Assembly: GCF_050286925.1 (NCBI RefSeq)
Contig: NZ_JBFWFX010000003.1
Span: 184,901-248,900, forward strand
Reading direction: 5' to 3'
DNA length: 64,000 nt
From: Caloranaerobacter sp050286925
Lineage (GTDB): Bacteria; Bacillota; Clostridia; Tissierellales; Thermohalobacteraceae
Below are positions 26,619-34,705 of this stretch, one piece after another. How positions within the stretch are numbered: position 1 is the stretch's first letter; each line of letters starts with the position of its first letter. Both the position numbers and the translations under genes were made by a program. A model generated the notes under the pieces. That model did not search any database. It had not been told where the DNA came from and saw only the letters and a list, made by a program, of their open reading frames with translations.

Positions 26619-26987
26619 ATGAGAGGGCAAAGAAATAGACAGTTTCCTTCAAAGATAAGTACTACATCTTTTGTGAAGTTGTATATACTACATTTATTAA
26701 GAGAGAAAAGTTATTATGGTAATGAAATAATCGAAGAAATAAAACGCAGATTAAATTTCAAATGGGAACCAAGCCCTGGTATGGTATATCCTCTATTAAG
26801 AGAGCTAGAGGAAAATGGTTATATTACAGGTTGGTGGATAGAGCCAGATAAAAGGTCTATAAGAAAATATAGGATTACAGACGAAGGATTTGAACATTAC
26901 AAAAGAATAAAACTATTGTATGAGAGTATTTTTATGGATTCTTTGGATATTATTAAATGTATATTAGCAGATATATATAATAGATAG
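26619..26987 (+). CDS. PadR-family transcriptional regulator
   Basis: Winged-helix regulator of 122 residues. The PadR signature is clear: LYILHLLREKSYYGNEIIEEI, then PSPGMVYPLLRELEENGYITGWW and KYRITDEGFEHY. PadR proteins usually repress a neighbouring gene in response to a small molecule. The next gene is the interrupted aminotransferase; its target is not evident. Confidence 0.88.
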   Translation: MRGQRNRQFPSKISTTSFVKLYILHLLREKSYYGNEIIEEIKRRLNFKWEPSPGMVYPLLRELEENGYITGWWIEPDKRSIRKYRITDEGFEHYKRIKLLYESIFMDSLDIIKCILADIYNR

Positions 26988-27090
26988 TATTAATTTTTAT
27001 TAATATTTTGAAAGAATGAAGGATATTAAATTAAAAATGTAGAAGAACCCTTATTGTTTGATATAAATTATTTATGGAGGGGTAAAAGGT

Positions 27091-28281
27091 ATGAATTTTA
27101 AACTATCGGAAAAATCTTTAAATATATCACCATCTGTAACATTGGAAATAACAGCTAAGGCGAAAGAAATGCAAGAAAAAGGTATAGAAGTTATAAGTTT
27201 TGGTGCTGGTGAGCCTGATTTTGATACACCTAAAAACATACAAGAGGCTGGTATTAAAACAATTAAGGCAGGGAATACTCGATATACCGCTGCGGCTGGT
27301 ATTTTGGAGTTAAGGGAAGCTATTTGTCAGAAATTAAAAAAAGATAATAATATAGAATATACTCCTCAAAATATAGTTGTATCAAATGGAGCTAAGCATT
27401 CAATATTTAACGTTTTAACTGCTATTCTTAATCAAGGAGATGAAGTGATAATACCTGTGCCTTATTGGGTAAGTTATCCTGAAATGGTTAAATTGGCAGG
27501 CGGTAATCCTATACTAGTAGAAACTAAAGAGGAAGAAGGTTTTAAATATAATGTAGAAGAGCTAAAAAAATCGATAACAAATAAGACGAAAGCCATAATT
27601 ATAAACTCACCTAGTAATCCAACAGGAGCTGTTTACGATAGAGAAGAGTTAGAATGAATAGCAGAAATAGCAATTGAAAATAATATTTTTGTAATATCTG
27701 ATGAAATTTATGAGAAATTAATTTATGATGGGGAAAAACATATAAGCATAGCTTCGCTTAATAAAAAAATTAAAGATTTAACTATTGTAATTAATGGTAT
27801 GTCAAAAGCATACGCGATGACTGGATGGAGAATAGGATTTGCAGCTGCTCATGTAGAGATTATTAAAGCTATAACGAAGATTCAGAGCCATACGACTTCA
27901 AATCCTTGTACTATATCTCAATATGCTAGTTTGGAAGGTTTAAAAGGTGATCAAAAAGCTATTGAATATATGAGAAGTAAGTTTGAAGAAAGAAGAAATT
28001 ACATGGTTGAAAGAATAAATGCAATTAATGGATTAACTTGTAAGAAACCTTCAGGCGCTTTTTATGTTATGGCTAATATTGCTCAAATTAAAGGTAAAGA
28101 AATTAGAGGTCGAAAAATTAACAATTCAATAGATTTTGCCAATTTATTATTGGATGATGCGAAAGTTGCTGTTGTGCCAGGTATTGCTTTTGGTGCAGAT
28201 GATTATGTAAGATTGTCATATGCAACTTCTATGGAAAATATCATAGAAGGTTTAGACAGAATTGAAACCTTGTTAAAATAG
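27091..28281 (+). pseudogene. class I aminotransferase interrupted by an in-frame TGA
   Basis: Two open segments (27091-27654 and 27658-28281) are in the same frame and together give one full aspartate aminotransferase-like protein of 396 codons, split only by TGA at codon 189 (27655-27657). Before it: FGAGEPDFDTP, RYTAAAGILELREAI and NSPSNPTGAVYDREELE. After it: ISDEIYEKLIYDG, the PLP-lysine block GMSKAYAMTGWRIGF and the C-terminal VVPGIAFG. The TGA falls in a variable helix, not at a catalytic site. No ribosome binding site precedes the internal ATG 27799, so independent translation of the second half is unlikely. A recent nonsense mutation or a sequencing error is most likely. Confidence 0.8.
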
Positions 28282-28299
28282 AAGAGAGGAGCTGGAACA

Positions 28300-29730
28300 A
28301 TGAAGGATAAATATGAAAACCCGCTAATAACAAGGTATGCAAGCAAGGAAATGGCACATATTTTTTCTCCTATAATGAAATACAGGCTTTGGAGAGAGTT
28401 ATGGATAGCTTTAGCTGAAGCACAAAAAGAATTAGGTTTAAATATAAGTGAAGAACAATTAGATGAAATGAAAAGAAACAAAGAAAAAATTGATTTTGAA
28501 TTAGCAAGAGAGAAAGAAAAAGAATTTAGACACGATGTTATGGCGCATGTACACACTTATGGTGCTCAATGCCCAAAAGCTAAACCAATAATACATTTAG
28601 GAGCTACTAGTGCTTTTGTAGGAGATAATACTGATTTGATTCTGATGTATAAAGCTATGAATTTAATTAGAGTAAAGCTTGTAAATCTAATGGATAAATT
28701 AAAAAAATTCGCTTTAAAGTATAAAGATGTACCAACATTAGGTTTTACACATTTTCAACCTGCACAATTGACAACTATTGGTAAAAGAGCTGCACTATGG
28801 TTGCATGATTTATATTTGGATTATGAAAACTTGGAGTACAAAATAAACAACATTAAACTAAGAGGAGCTAAAGGTACAACTGGTACACAAGCTAGCTACT
28901 TAAAACTATTTGACAATGATCATGAGAAAGTTAAAAAACTAGATAAACTAGTTGCGAATAAATTAGGTTTTGATAGTACTTATCCAGTAACAGGACAAAC
29001 ATATTCGAGAAAAATTGATTTTGAAGTATTATCTGTATTAAGTGGGATAGCTCAAACGCTTCATAAGATAACAAATGATATAAGATTACTTCAACATTTA
29101 AAAGAAATAGAAGAACCGTTTGAAGAAAAGCAAATAGGCTCTTCAGCAATGGCATATAAGAGAAATCCGATGAGAAGTGAAAGAATAGCTTCATTAGCTA
29201 GATATATAATTTCAAATCTAAGTAGTGCTGCAATGACTGCTTCGACACAGTGGTTTGAAAGAACTTTAGATGATTCGGCTAATAGACGTTTAATTATACC
29301 TCAATCATTTTTAGCGTGCGATGCCATATTGGAAATTGCTATAAATATATTTGATGGTTTGGTAGTGTATGAAGAAGTTATAAAAAGTCATATTGAGAGT
29401 GAATTGCCATTTATGGCAACAGAAAATATTATTATGATGGCAGTGAAAAAAGGTGGAGATAGACAAGAGTTACACGAAGTAATTAGACAACTTTCTATGG
29501 AAGCGAGCAAAGTGGTTAAAGAACAAGGTGGAAAAAATGACCTTATAGATAGAATTATTAATTGTGATAAAATAAACTTAACTAAAGAAGAAATACTTGA
29601 TATTTTAGATCCTAAGAAATTTATTGGAAGAGCTCCAGAACAAGTGGTAGAATTTATTGAAGAATATATTGACCCGATTTTGAATAAACATAAAGATGTT
29701 TTAGGTATGAATGTAGAATTAAATGTTTAA
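28300..29730 (+). CDS. purB: adenylosuccinate lyase
   Basis: Cleaves SAICAR and adenylosuccinate in purine synthesis. The 476 residues contain HDVMAHVHTYG, HLGATSAFVGDNTD, TLGFTHFQPAQLTT and the fumarase-superfamily signature GSSAMAYKRNPMRSERI. It belongs to the longer purB subgroup found in Clostridia. AGAGGAG precedes ATG 28300. It follows the interrupted aminotransferase by 18 bases, so they were likely co-transcribed. Confidence 0.95.
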   Translation: MKDKYENPLITRYASKEMAHIFSPIMKYRLWRELWIALAEAQKELGLNISEEQLDEMKRNKEKIDFELAREKEKEFRHDVMAHVHTYGAQCPKAKPIIHLGATSAFVGDNTDLILMYKAMNLIRVKLVNLMDKLKKFALKYKDVPTLGFTHFQPAQLTTIGKRAALWLHDLYLDYENLEYKINNIKLRGAKGTTGTQASYLKLFDNDHEKVKKLDKLVANKLGFDSTYPVTGQTYSRKIDFEVLSVLSGIAQTLHKITNDIRLLQHLKEIEEPFEEKQIGSSAMAYKRNPMRSERIASLARYIISNLSSAAMTASTQWFERTLDDSANRRLIIPQSFLACDAILEIAINIFDGLVVYEEVIKSHIESELPFMATENIIMMAVKKGGDRQELHEVIRQLSMEASKVVKEQGGKNDLIDRIINCDKINLTKEEILDILDPKKFIGRAPEQVVEFIEEYIDPILNKHKDVLGMNVELNV

Positions 29731-29736
29731 AAATTT

Positions 29737-29762
29737 AAAACCCCTTAATGGGGTTTTTTTAG
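29737..29762 (+). terminator. purB intrinsic terminator
   Basis: Stem AAAACCCC / GGGGTTTT (29737-29744, 29750-29757) with a TTAAT loop and a T-run. Confidence 0.92.
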
Positions 29763-29851
29763 TTTGCTGAAGTAAATTATTTATGAAAATAACACTCGTA
29801 TTAAAAAATATATGCTTTTTTAGCAGGAGTTTTATAATATTTATAGAATTA

Positions 29852-29879
29852 ATTATACAAAATATACATTTTGTATAAT
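29852..29879. promoter_or_regulatory. 28-bp perfect palindrome upstream of the recombinase; dif-like site or operator
   Basis: Arms ATTATACAAAAT and ATTTTGTATAAT (29852-29863, 29868-29879) flank ATAC. Read as 11-6-11 it has the geometry of a Xer recombination site: the right arm TTTTGTATAAT matches the E. coli XerD arm TTATGTTAAAT at 8 of 11 positions, and the centre TATACA resembles known dif centres. It ends one base before the AGGAG of the recombinase gene, so it could equally be an operator or an mRNA hairpin. Confidence 0.45.
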
Positions 29880-29894
29880 AAGGAGATGAAAAAT

Positions 29895-30851
29895 ATGGAC
29901 GATATGCCTATAATTTTGGAAGATTTTTTAAATTACATCGAAACAATTAAAGGTAAATCACAAAATACTGTTAAAGAATATTTTTATGATTTAAGAACTT
30001 TTTTTAGATTTTTAAAAATAAGATATAGAATTGTTGATAAAAATACACCTTTAAACACAATTGATATTGATGACATTGATATAACCCTACTCCGAAAAGT
30101 CAATCTTCAAGATTTACATGCTTACATATCATATGTGGATAAAAATAGAAATAATAGTAATTATGCAAAAGCTCGTAAAGTTGCTAGCTTAAAATCTTTC
30201 TTTAAATATTTGCATACTAAAGCTAAATTAATTGACGAAAACCCTGCTATAGAATTAGAATCACCTAAGACTGATTCTAGACACCCTGTTTACTTAACAT
30301 TAAATGAAGCACAAGATTTATTAAAAGCAATAGACGGTCAATTTAAAGAACGAGATTATGCTATTATAACCCTTTTTCTAAATTGTGGGCTTAGATTATC
30401 AGAATTAGTTAGTATTGATATAGATAAAATCAAAGGAGATACACTAACTGTTATTGGTAAAGGAAATAAAGAAAGAACTATATATTTAAATGAGGCATGT
30501 TTAGAGGCGATTAATAATTATTTGAAAGTCAGACCAAAAGAAGGTCTTAAAGATGAAAAGGCTTTGTTTATAAGTAAAAGAAAAAATAGAATTAGTAACA
30601 AGACAGTTCAGTATATTGTTAAAAAATATATTAAGTTAGCAGGATTAGACCCTGATAAGTATTCAACACATAAACTCAGACATACAGCTGCTACTTTAAT
30701 GTATAAGTATGGCAATGTAGATATTAGGGCTCTACAACAAATTTTAGGTCACTCTACCGTTTCTACTACTCAAATTTATACACATTTAGATGATGATAGG
30801 TTAAGGAAAGCTGTTAAAAGCAATCCATTATCTAAGATTAAAGAAAGGTAA
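29895..30851 (+). CDS. tyrosine recombinase, XerC/XerD type
   Basis: Site-specific recombinase of 318 residues. The N-terminal SAM-like core-binding domain (FLNYIETIKGKSQNTVKEYFYDLRTFFRF) is followed by the catalytic domain with the full residue set: Arg in NCGLRLSELV, Lys in VIGKGNKER, HxxR in STHKLRHTAATL, His in LGHSTVSTTQ and Tyr in QIYTH. Length and motifs fit chromosomal Xer proteins better than phage integrases, which are usually longer. ATG 29895 is chosen for the AGGAG at 29881; the in-frame ATG at 29871 lies in the palindrome. Neighbours are purB and lexA; no phage genes are near. Confidence 0.9.
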   Translation: MDDMPIILEDFLNYIETIKGKSQNTVKEYFYDLRTFFRFLKIRYRIVDKNTPLNTIDIDDIDITLLRKVNLQDLHAYISYVDKNRNNSNYAKARKVASLKSFFKYLHTKAKLIDENPAIELESPKTDSRHPVYLTLNEAQDLLKAIDGQFKERDYAIITLFLNCGLRLSELVSIDIDKIKGDTLTVIGKGNKERTIYLNEACLEAINNYLKVRPKEGLKDEKALFISKRKNRISNKTVQYIVKKYIKLAGLDPDKYSTHKLRHTAATLMYKYGNVDIRALQQILGHSTVSTTQIYTHLDDDRLRKAVKSNPLSKIKER

Positions 30852-30873
30852 CCTAATCTAGGTTACCTTTCTT
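30844..30873. terminator. bidirectional terminator between the recombinase and yneA
   Basis: Stem AAAGGTAACC / GGTTACCTTT (30844-30853, 30861-30870) overlaps the stop codons of both convergent genes. T-tracts are weak on both sides. Confidence 0.75.
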
Positions 30874-31167
30874 AGAGTAAATAGGTACTTTTATTATATC
30901 GCCTGGTTTAATTTTAGCTGTGTCCAAATCATTTAATTCCATTATTTTATAAACTAACTTTCTAATATCTTCTTTGTTACTATTGTTTTTTCTAGCTATA
31001 TCCCATAAAGTATCTCCTGCTTTAACTTCAACATTGATGTACTGTGTATATGTAACACTATAAACCTTCCCTATTCTGAATAAAGCACTAATAAAAATTA
31101 ATATTAAAGTAATAGATATAACAAGAAATGTAATAAATCTGGTTTTATTTACTATTCTAACTTTCAT
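30853..31167 (-). CDS. yneA: YneA-like SOS cell-division inhibitor (LysM protein)
   Basis: A 104-residue protein with a basic N-terminus, one membrane/signal helix (about 10-28) and an extracytoplasmic LysM domain (VEVKAGDTLWDIARKNN through IKPGDIIKVPI). In Bacillus, YneA is LexA-repressed, divergent from lexA and delays division after DNA damage. Orientation, size and LysM domain are the same here, and its promoter contains LexA boxes. GAGGTGG precedes the ATG. The function is inferred from this context. Confidence 0.88.
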   Translation of the reverse strand: MKVRIVNKTRFITFLVISITLILIFISALFRIGKVYSVTYTQYINVEVKAGDTLWDIARKNNSNKEDIRKLVYKIMELNDLDTAKIKPGDIIKVPIYSKKGNLD

Positions 31168-31187
31168 TTTTTATACCACCTCGTACC

Positions 31188-31199
31188 GAATATATGTTC
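31188..31199. promoter_or_regulatory. LexA box 1 in the yneA-lexA gap
   Basis: GAATATATGTTC, one mismatch from GAAC-N4-GTTC. It lies just downstream of the leftward -10, over the expected yneA transcription start. Confidence 0.65.
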
Positions 31200-31206
31200 T
31201 ATCTAT

Positions 31207-31235
31207 ATTATAGAAGAACATTTGTTCTTGGTCAA
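31207..31235 (-). promoter_or_regulatory. yneA promoter
   Basis: On the minus strand: -35 TTGACC (31230-31235), a 17-base spacer and -10 TATAAT (31207-31212). LexA box 2 fills the spacer. Confidence 0.8.
31216..31227. promoter_or_regulatory. LexA box 2 in the yneA-lexA gap
   Basis: GAACATTTGTTC, a perfect GAAC-N4-GTTC palindrome placed between the -35 and -10 of the yneA promoter. Confidence 0.85.
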
Positions 31236-31245
31236 GTTTTTTTTC

Positions 31246-31257
31246 GAACGAATGTTT
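31246..31257. promoter_or_regulatory. LexA box 3 in the yneA-lexA gap
   Basis: GAACGAATGTTT preceded by C, one mismatch from consensus. It overlaps the first two bases of the lexA -35 element. Confidence 0.75.
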
Positions 31258-31284
31258 GATTTTTTTTGTATGGTATGGTATAAT
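31256..31284 (+). promoter_or_regulatory. lexA promoter
   Basis: -35 TTGATT (31256-31261), 17-base spacer, -10 TATAAT (31279-31284). Box 3 covers its -35, giving autorepression. Confidence 0.8.
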
Positions 31285-31315
31285 AAAGCAAAATTCAACT
31301 GTTAGGGGGCTAAAA

Positions 31316-31939
31316 ATGTACGAGGATTTATCTTTTAAGCAACTTGAAATACTAGAATTTATAAAGAAAGAAATACAAGTTAAGGGATATCCGCCCTCTG
31401 TAAGAGAAATTTGTAAGGCTGTTGGACTTAAGTCTACTTCTACTGTTCATGGGCATTTATCAAAATTAGAAAAAAAAGGATATATTAGGCGAGATCCTAC
31501 TAAGCCACGAGCGATTGAAATTTTAGATAAAGATAATATTTATAACTATTATTCAAAAAAGGAAATCGTTGAAGTGCCTGTTGTTGGCAAAGTTACTGCT
31601 GGTGAACCTATACTTGCAGTACAGAATATTGAAGATATGTTTCCTCTACCATTAGATTTTATTCAGAGTGATAAGGTTTTTATATTATCTGTTAAAGGAG
31701 AAAGTATGATAGAAGCGGGTATTTTAGATGGGGATTATGTAATAGTACGTCAACAAAATTATGCAAATAATGGCGATATTATTGTTGCACTTATTGGAGA
31801 TGAAGCGACTATAAAGAGATTTTTTAAAGAAGCTGATCATATAAGATTACAGCCAGAAAATCAACATCTTGAGCCAATTATTGTGAATGATGTTAAAATA
31901 CTTGGAAAAGTTATAGGTGTATTTAGAAAAATAAAATAA
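31316..31939 (+). CDS. lexA: SOS repressor LexA
   Basis: Represses SOS genes and self-cleaves when bound to RecA filaments. The 207 residues show the winged-helix DNA-binding domain (KGYPPSVREICKAVGLKSTSTVHGHL), the Ala-Gly cleavage site in VGKVTAGEPIL, the nucleophile Ser in KGESMIEAGI and the general-base Lys in DEATIKRFF. ATG 31316 has GGGGGC upstream; an earlier in-frame ATG at 31256 lies in the promoter and is rejected. Controlled by the boxes upstream. Confidence 0.97.
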   Translation: MYEDLSFKQLEILEFIKKEIQVKGYPPSVREICKAVGLKSTSTVHGHLSKLEKKGYIRRDPTKPRAIEILDKDNIYNYYSKKEIVEVPVVGKVTAGEPILAVQNIEDMFPLPLDFIQSDKVFILSVKGESMIEAGILDGDYVIVRQQNYANNGDIIVALIGDEATIKRFFKEADHIRLQPENQHLEPIIVNDVKILGKVIGVFRKIK

Positions 31940-31960
31940 GCTGGATATCCAGCTTATTTT
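31933..31960. terminator. bidirectional terminator after lexA
   Basis: Perfect 12-bp stem AAAATAAGCTGG / CCAGCTTATTTT (31933-31944, 31949-31960) with an ATAT loop. Symmetric A/T flanks make it usable from both sides, between convergent lexA and the ynbB-like gene. Confidence 0.9.
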
Positions 31961-31965
31961 ATTCA

Positions 31966-32021
31966 TTTATGGATTAAAATCTCCTTTTTTATAAATTATT
32001 TTAATATCGAAGACTTTGTTA
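31966..32021 (+). repeat. interspersed repeat, degenerate right-end fragment F
   Basis: TTTATGGATTAAAATCTCC, then AT-rich bases and ATCGAAGACTTTGTT, matches the right half of the palindromic repeat, closest to copy B, with a few substitutions. It runs to the stop codon of the leftward ynbB-like gene. The left half is missing. Confidence 0.5.
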
Positions 32022-33314
32022 TTTGATTTGTAATAAATTATTATTATATAAACTATTTAAAGCAACTATTATGCCCAATTTACAATGTTCATATGTTAAA
32101 CCACCTTGTAAATATGCCATATAAGGTTCTCTAATAGGTGCATCTGCACTTAATTCAATAGATGAACCTTGCACAAAAGCACCTGCTGCCATAATAACTT
32201 CATCGTCATATCCTGGCATATTCCAGGGTTGTGGTAAAACATAAGAATCAACTGGAGATGCACTTTGTATAGCTTGACAGAATTTAACTACATTATCTTT
32301 ACTCTTAAGTTCAATTCCTTGTATTATATCACTTCTAGGGTCATCTACATCTGGTACAACTTTAAAGCCCAATTTTTTAAATACTGATGCAGCTAATAAT
32401 GAGCCTTTTAGTGCTTCTGCTACTATATGAGGAGCTAAGAACAAACCTTGTAAAGTAATTCTCGTCGTACCAAATGTCAATCCACAATCTTTACCTATGC
32501 CTGGAGCTGTACTTCTGTTTGCTATCATTTCTATTAATTCTTTTTTACCAACTATATAACCTCCAGTTAGTGCTAATCCCCCTCCTGGATTTTTTATTAA
32601 ACTACCTGCTACTATATCAGCACCAACATCAGTAGGTTCTAATTTTTCGATAAACTCACCATAACAATTATCAACCATACATATAACATTTGGATATATT
32701 TTTTTTATATTTTCTATCGCAGTTTTTATTTGCTCTATTGTTATGGCTTTACGAGTACTATATCCAGTAGATCTTTGAATAAGTAAGAGTTTAGTTTTAG
32801 AGGTTATAGAATTAAGAACATCACTAATCTTGATATCCCCATTTTCATCTAAATCTACTTCATTATAAGTAATTCCAAATTCAGATAAAGCTCCTTTACT
32901 TTTCCCTTTAATACCTATAACTTTTTGTAATGTATCATAGGGTTTACCTGTTATTGATAATATTTCATCTCCAGGCCTTAATATACCAGATAAAGTTAGA
33001 GATAAAGCGTGTGTACCTGACACGATAGTTGGTCTAACTAATGCATCCTCTGTGTTAAAAACATAAGAATAAATTTCTTCTACCTTTTCTCTACCAATGT
33101 CATCATAACCATAACCGGTTGTCCAATTAAAATGAGTAGAATTTAACTTTGCTTTTTGCATTGCAATAATGACTTTATACTGATTATACTCTTTAATTTC
33201 ATCAATTTGGTTAAACTTTTCTTTTAGTTCTCTTTCATTTGCTAGAACTAAATCAATAATTTTTTTCTCAACATTAAAATGTTTACATAAAATATTTACT
33301 GTAGCCTTATCCAC
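32019..33314 (-). CDS. YnbB-like PLP-dependent protein (aluminium-resistance/methionine gamma-lyase family)
   Basis: A 431-residue PLP enzyme-like protein. It has WTTGYGYDDIGREKVEEIYS, RPTIVSGTHALSLTLSGILRPGDE, VDNCYGEF and AGSLIKNPGGGLA with the probable PLP lysine. These match the conserved Firmicute family labelled aluminium resistance protein or methionine gamma-lyase family. True substrate is not established. The start is GTG with AGGTGA four bases upstream. In many Firmicutes it lies near hfq and miaA, as here. Confidence 0.88.
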   Translation of the reverse strand: MDKATVNILCKHFNVEKKIIDLVLANERELKEKFNQIDEIKEYNQYKVIIAMQKAKLNSTHFNWTTGYGYDDIGREKVEEIYSYVFNTEDALVRPTIVSGTHALSLTLSGILRPGDEILSITGKPYDTLQKVIGIKGKSKGALSEFGITYNEVDLDENGDIKISDVLNSITSKTKLLLIQRSTGYSTRKAITIEQIKTAIENIKKIYPNVICMVDNCYGEFIEKLEPTDVGADIVAGSLIKNPGGGLALTGGYIVGKKELIEMIANRSTAPGIGKDCGLTFGTTRITLQGLFLAPHIVAEALKGSLLAASVFKKLGFKVVPDVDDPRSDIIQGIELKSKDNVVKFCQAIQSASPVDSYVLPQPWNMPGYDDEVIMAAGAFVQGSSIELSADAPIREPYMAYLQGGLTYEHCKLGIIVALNSLYNNNLLQIK

Positions 33315-33378
33315 ACGATCACCTCAATAAATTTATTATCTTTTGTATTTTAACATAATGTTGTTTTCTTTTTCAATC

Positions 33379-34290
33379 TTAATACAAATCATCTTCAACT
33401 ATATCTTCTTCTAATATAGTTAATAAATCGTATTTTGTCACTTTATGTTTATTTTTTAGTCTTACGGCTTGCCTTCTAATAGCTCTTTCTATAATGTTTC
33501 TGACATATCTAGCATTGCCATTATTATACGCTTTCTTTCTTAAAATATGTTCTATTTTTAAAATTGCTTTATTAGAAAACTGATATTGTCTATCTGATGC
33601 TATTTTTTTAGCTATTAAAATAAGTTCTCTTATAGAATAATCCTTAAAATCAACATAAATGGGAAATCTAGACTTAAGCCCAGGATTAGTTTTTAAGAAA
33701 TAATCCATTTCGTCTTTATATCCAGCTAATATTAATACAAAATTATCTTTATAATCTTCCATAGCTTTTACAAGAGTATCTATTGCCTCTTTACCAAAAT
33801 CTTTTTCTCCACCTCTAGCTAAAGAATAGGCTTCATCAATAAAAAGTATGCCACCTAAAGACCTTTTAATCTGTTCTTTTACTTTAACTGCTGTATGCCC
33901 AATATATTCTCCTACTAAATCGGCTCTGTCTACTTCGATTAAGTGTCCTCTTTCTAAAATACCTATTTCTTTGAATATCTTTCCTAGCAATCTAGCTACA
34001 GTAGTTTTCCCTGTACCTGGATTACCTCTAAATACCATATGTAATACTATAGGTTCAGTTAATAAATTTTCTGTTTTCCTTTTTTCTTGAATTTCAACAA
34101 AAGCTATTATTTCTTTGACTAATTTTTTTACATTATCTAAACCTATTAAACTATTAAGTTCAGTTAATATATCATTTAAATTAGCATCTGATCTACAAAG
34201 TTCTTTTTTTACATTCTTTTTTTTATTTAAAAAAAGGTCAAAAGTTGTATAAAAGTTAGTTTTTCTATATTGATAAAGTTTAAAATTCAT
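33379..34290 (-). CDS. spoVK: stage V sporulation protein K (CbbX-like AAA ATPase)
   Basis: AAA ATPase of 303 residues needed for spore maturation in Bacillus. Motifs: Walker A GNPGTGKTTVA (about residue 92), pore-loop region VGEYIGHTAVKVKE, Walker B GILFIDEAYSLARGG, sensor region ILAGYKDEM and arginine finger region NPGLKSRFP. GAGGTGAAT precedes the ATG. It follows hfq, an order also seen in Bacillus. Confidence 0.92.
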   Translation of the reverse strand: MNFKLYQYRKTNFYTTFDLFLNKKKNVKKELCRSDANLNDILTELNSLIGLDNVKKLVKEIIAFVEIQEKRKTENLLTEPIVLHMVFRGNPGTGKTTVARLLGKIFKEIGILERGHLIEVDRADLVGEYIGHTAVKVKEQIKRSLGGILFIDEAYSLARGGEKDFGKEAIDTLVKAMEDYKDNFVLILAGYKDEMDYFLKTNPGLKSRFPIYVDFKDYSIRELILIAKKIASDRQYQFSNKAILKIEHILRKKAYNNGNARYVRNIIERAIRRQAVRLKNKHKVTKYDLLTILEEDIVEDDLY

Positions 34291-34342
34291 AAATTCACCT
34301 CGAAATAGTTGCTATTACTATTTTATGAATTAAGTCAATAAA

Positions 34343-34386
34343 ATGTTAAAAGCTTTTAAGAATTAATTCTTAAAAGCTTTTAACAT
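34343..34386. terminator. 44-bp perfect palindrome between hfq and spoVK
   Basis: Two 22-base arms with no spacer: left arm begins ATGTTAAAAGCTTTTAAG, and the right arm is its exact reverse complement. It follows hfq in the leftward direction and leaves a T-rich tail (TTTTATTG) beyond, so it is probably the terminator of the miaB-side operon. The length and perfection are unusual. Confidence 0.7.
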
Positions 34387-34392
34387 ATTGAA

Positions 34393-34671
34393 TTATTCTG
34401 TTATATTTTCATTATTTACTGGATCATTTTGATTATTTTGAGTTGTATTTCTTGTCAAAAAGTTCATTGTTGAATTAGGCGAAATTGTTGATATAGCATG
34501 TTTGTAGATTAAATGTTGTTTTCCTTCACTTTCTAGAACGATAGTATAATTGTCAAAACCTTTTACTGTACCCTTAAATTTATAACCATTAATTAAGTAA
34601 ATAGTTATACTTATATTTTCTTTTCTAGCTTTATTAATAAAAGCATCTTGTAAATTAATGTTATTCTTCAT
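34393..34671 (-). CDS. hfq: RNA chaperone Hfq
   Basis: Sm-like hexamer that binds small RNAs and poly-U/A-rich mRNA. The 92 residues contain Sm1 (ISITIYLINGYKFKGTVKGFD) and Sm2 with the YKHAISTI motif. A short Asn/Gln-rich C-terminal tail (about residues 70-92) is a Clostridial feature. It lies 34 bases after miaA. Confidence 0.96.
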   Translation of the reverse strand: MKNNINLQDAFINKARKENISITIYLINGYKFKGTVKGFDNYTIVLESEGKQHLIYKHAISTISPNSTMNFLTRNTTQNNQNDPVNNENITE

Positions 34672-34705
34672 TTAAATCCCTCCATTATGATATTTAATTT
34701 AATAT

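Noticed and set aside
27655..27714. Selenocysteine at the in-frame TGA of the aminotransferase
   Set aside because: The organism probably uses selenium (mnmH), but the 60 bases after the TGA show no convincing bSECIS hairpin, and the position is a variable helix residue, not an active-site Cys.
29895..30851. Prophage or integrative-element integrase
   Set aside because: No phage or conjugation genes nearby, no tRNA target, and size and gene context (lexA, purB) fit a chromosomal Xer protein.
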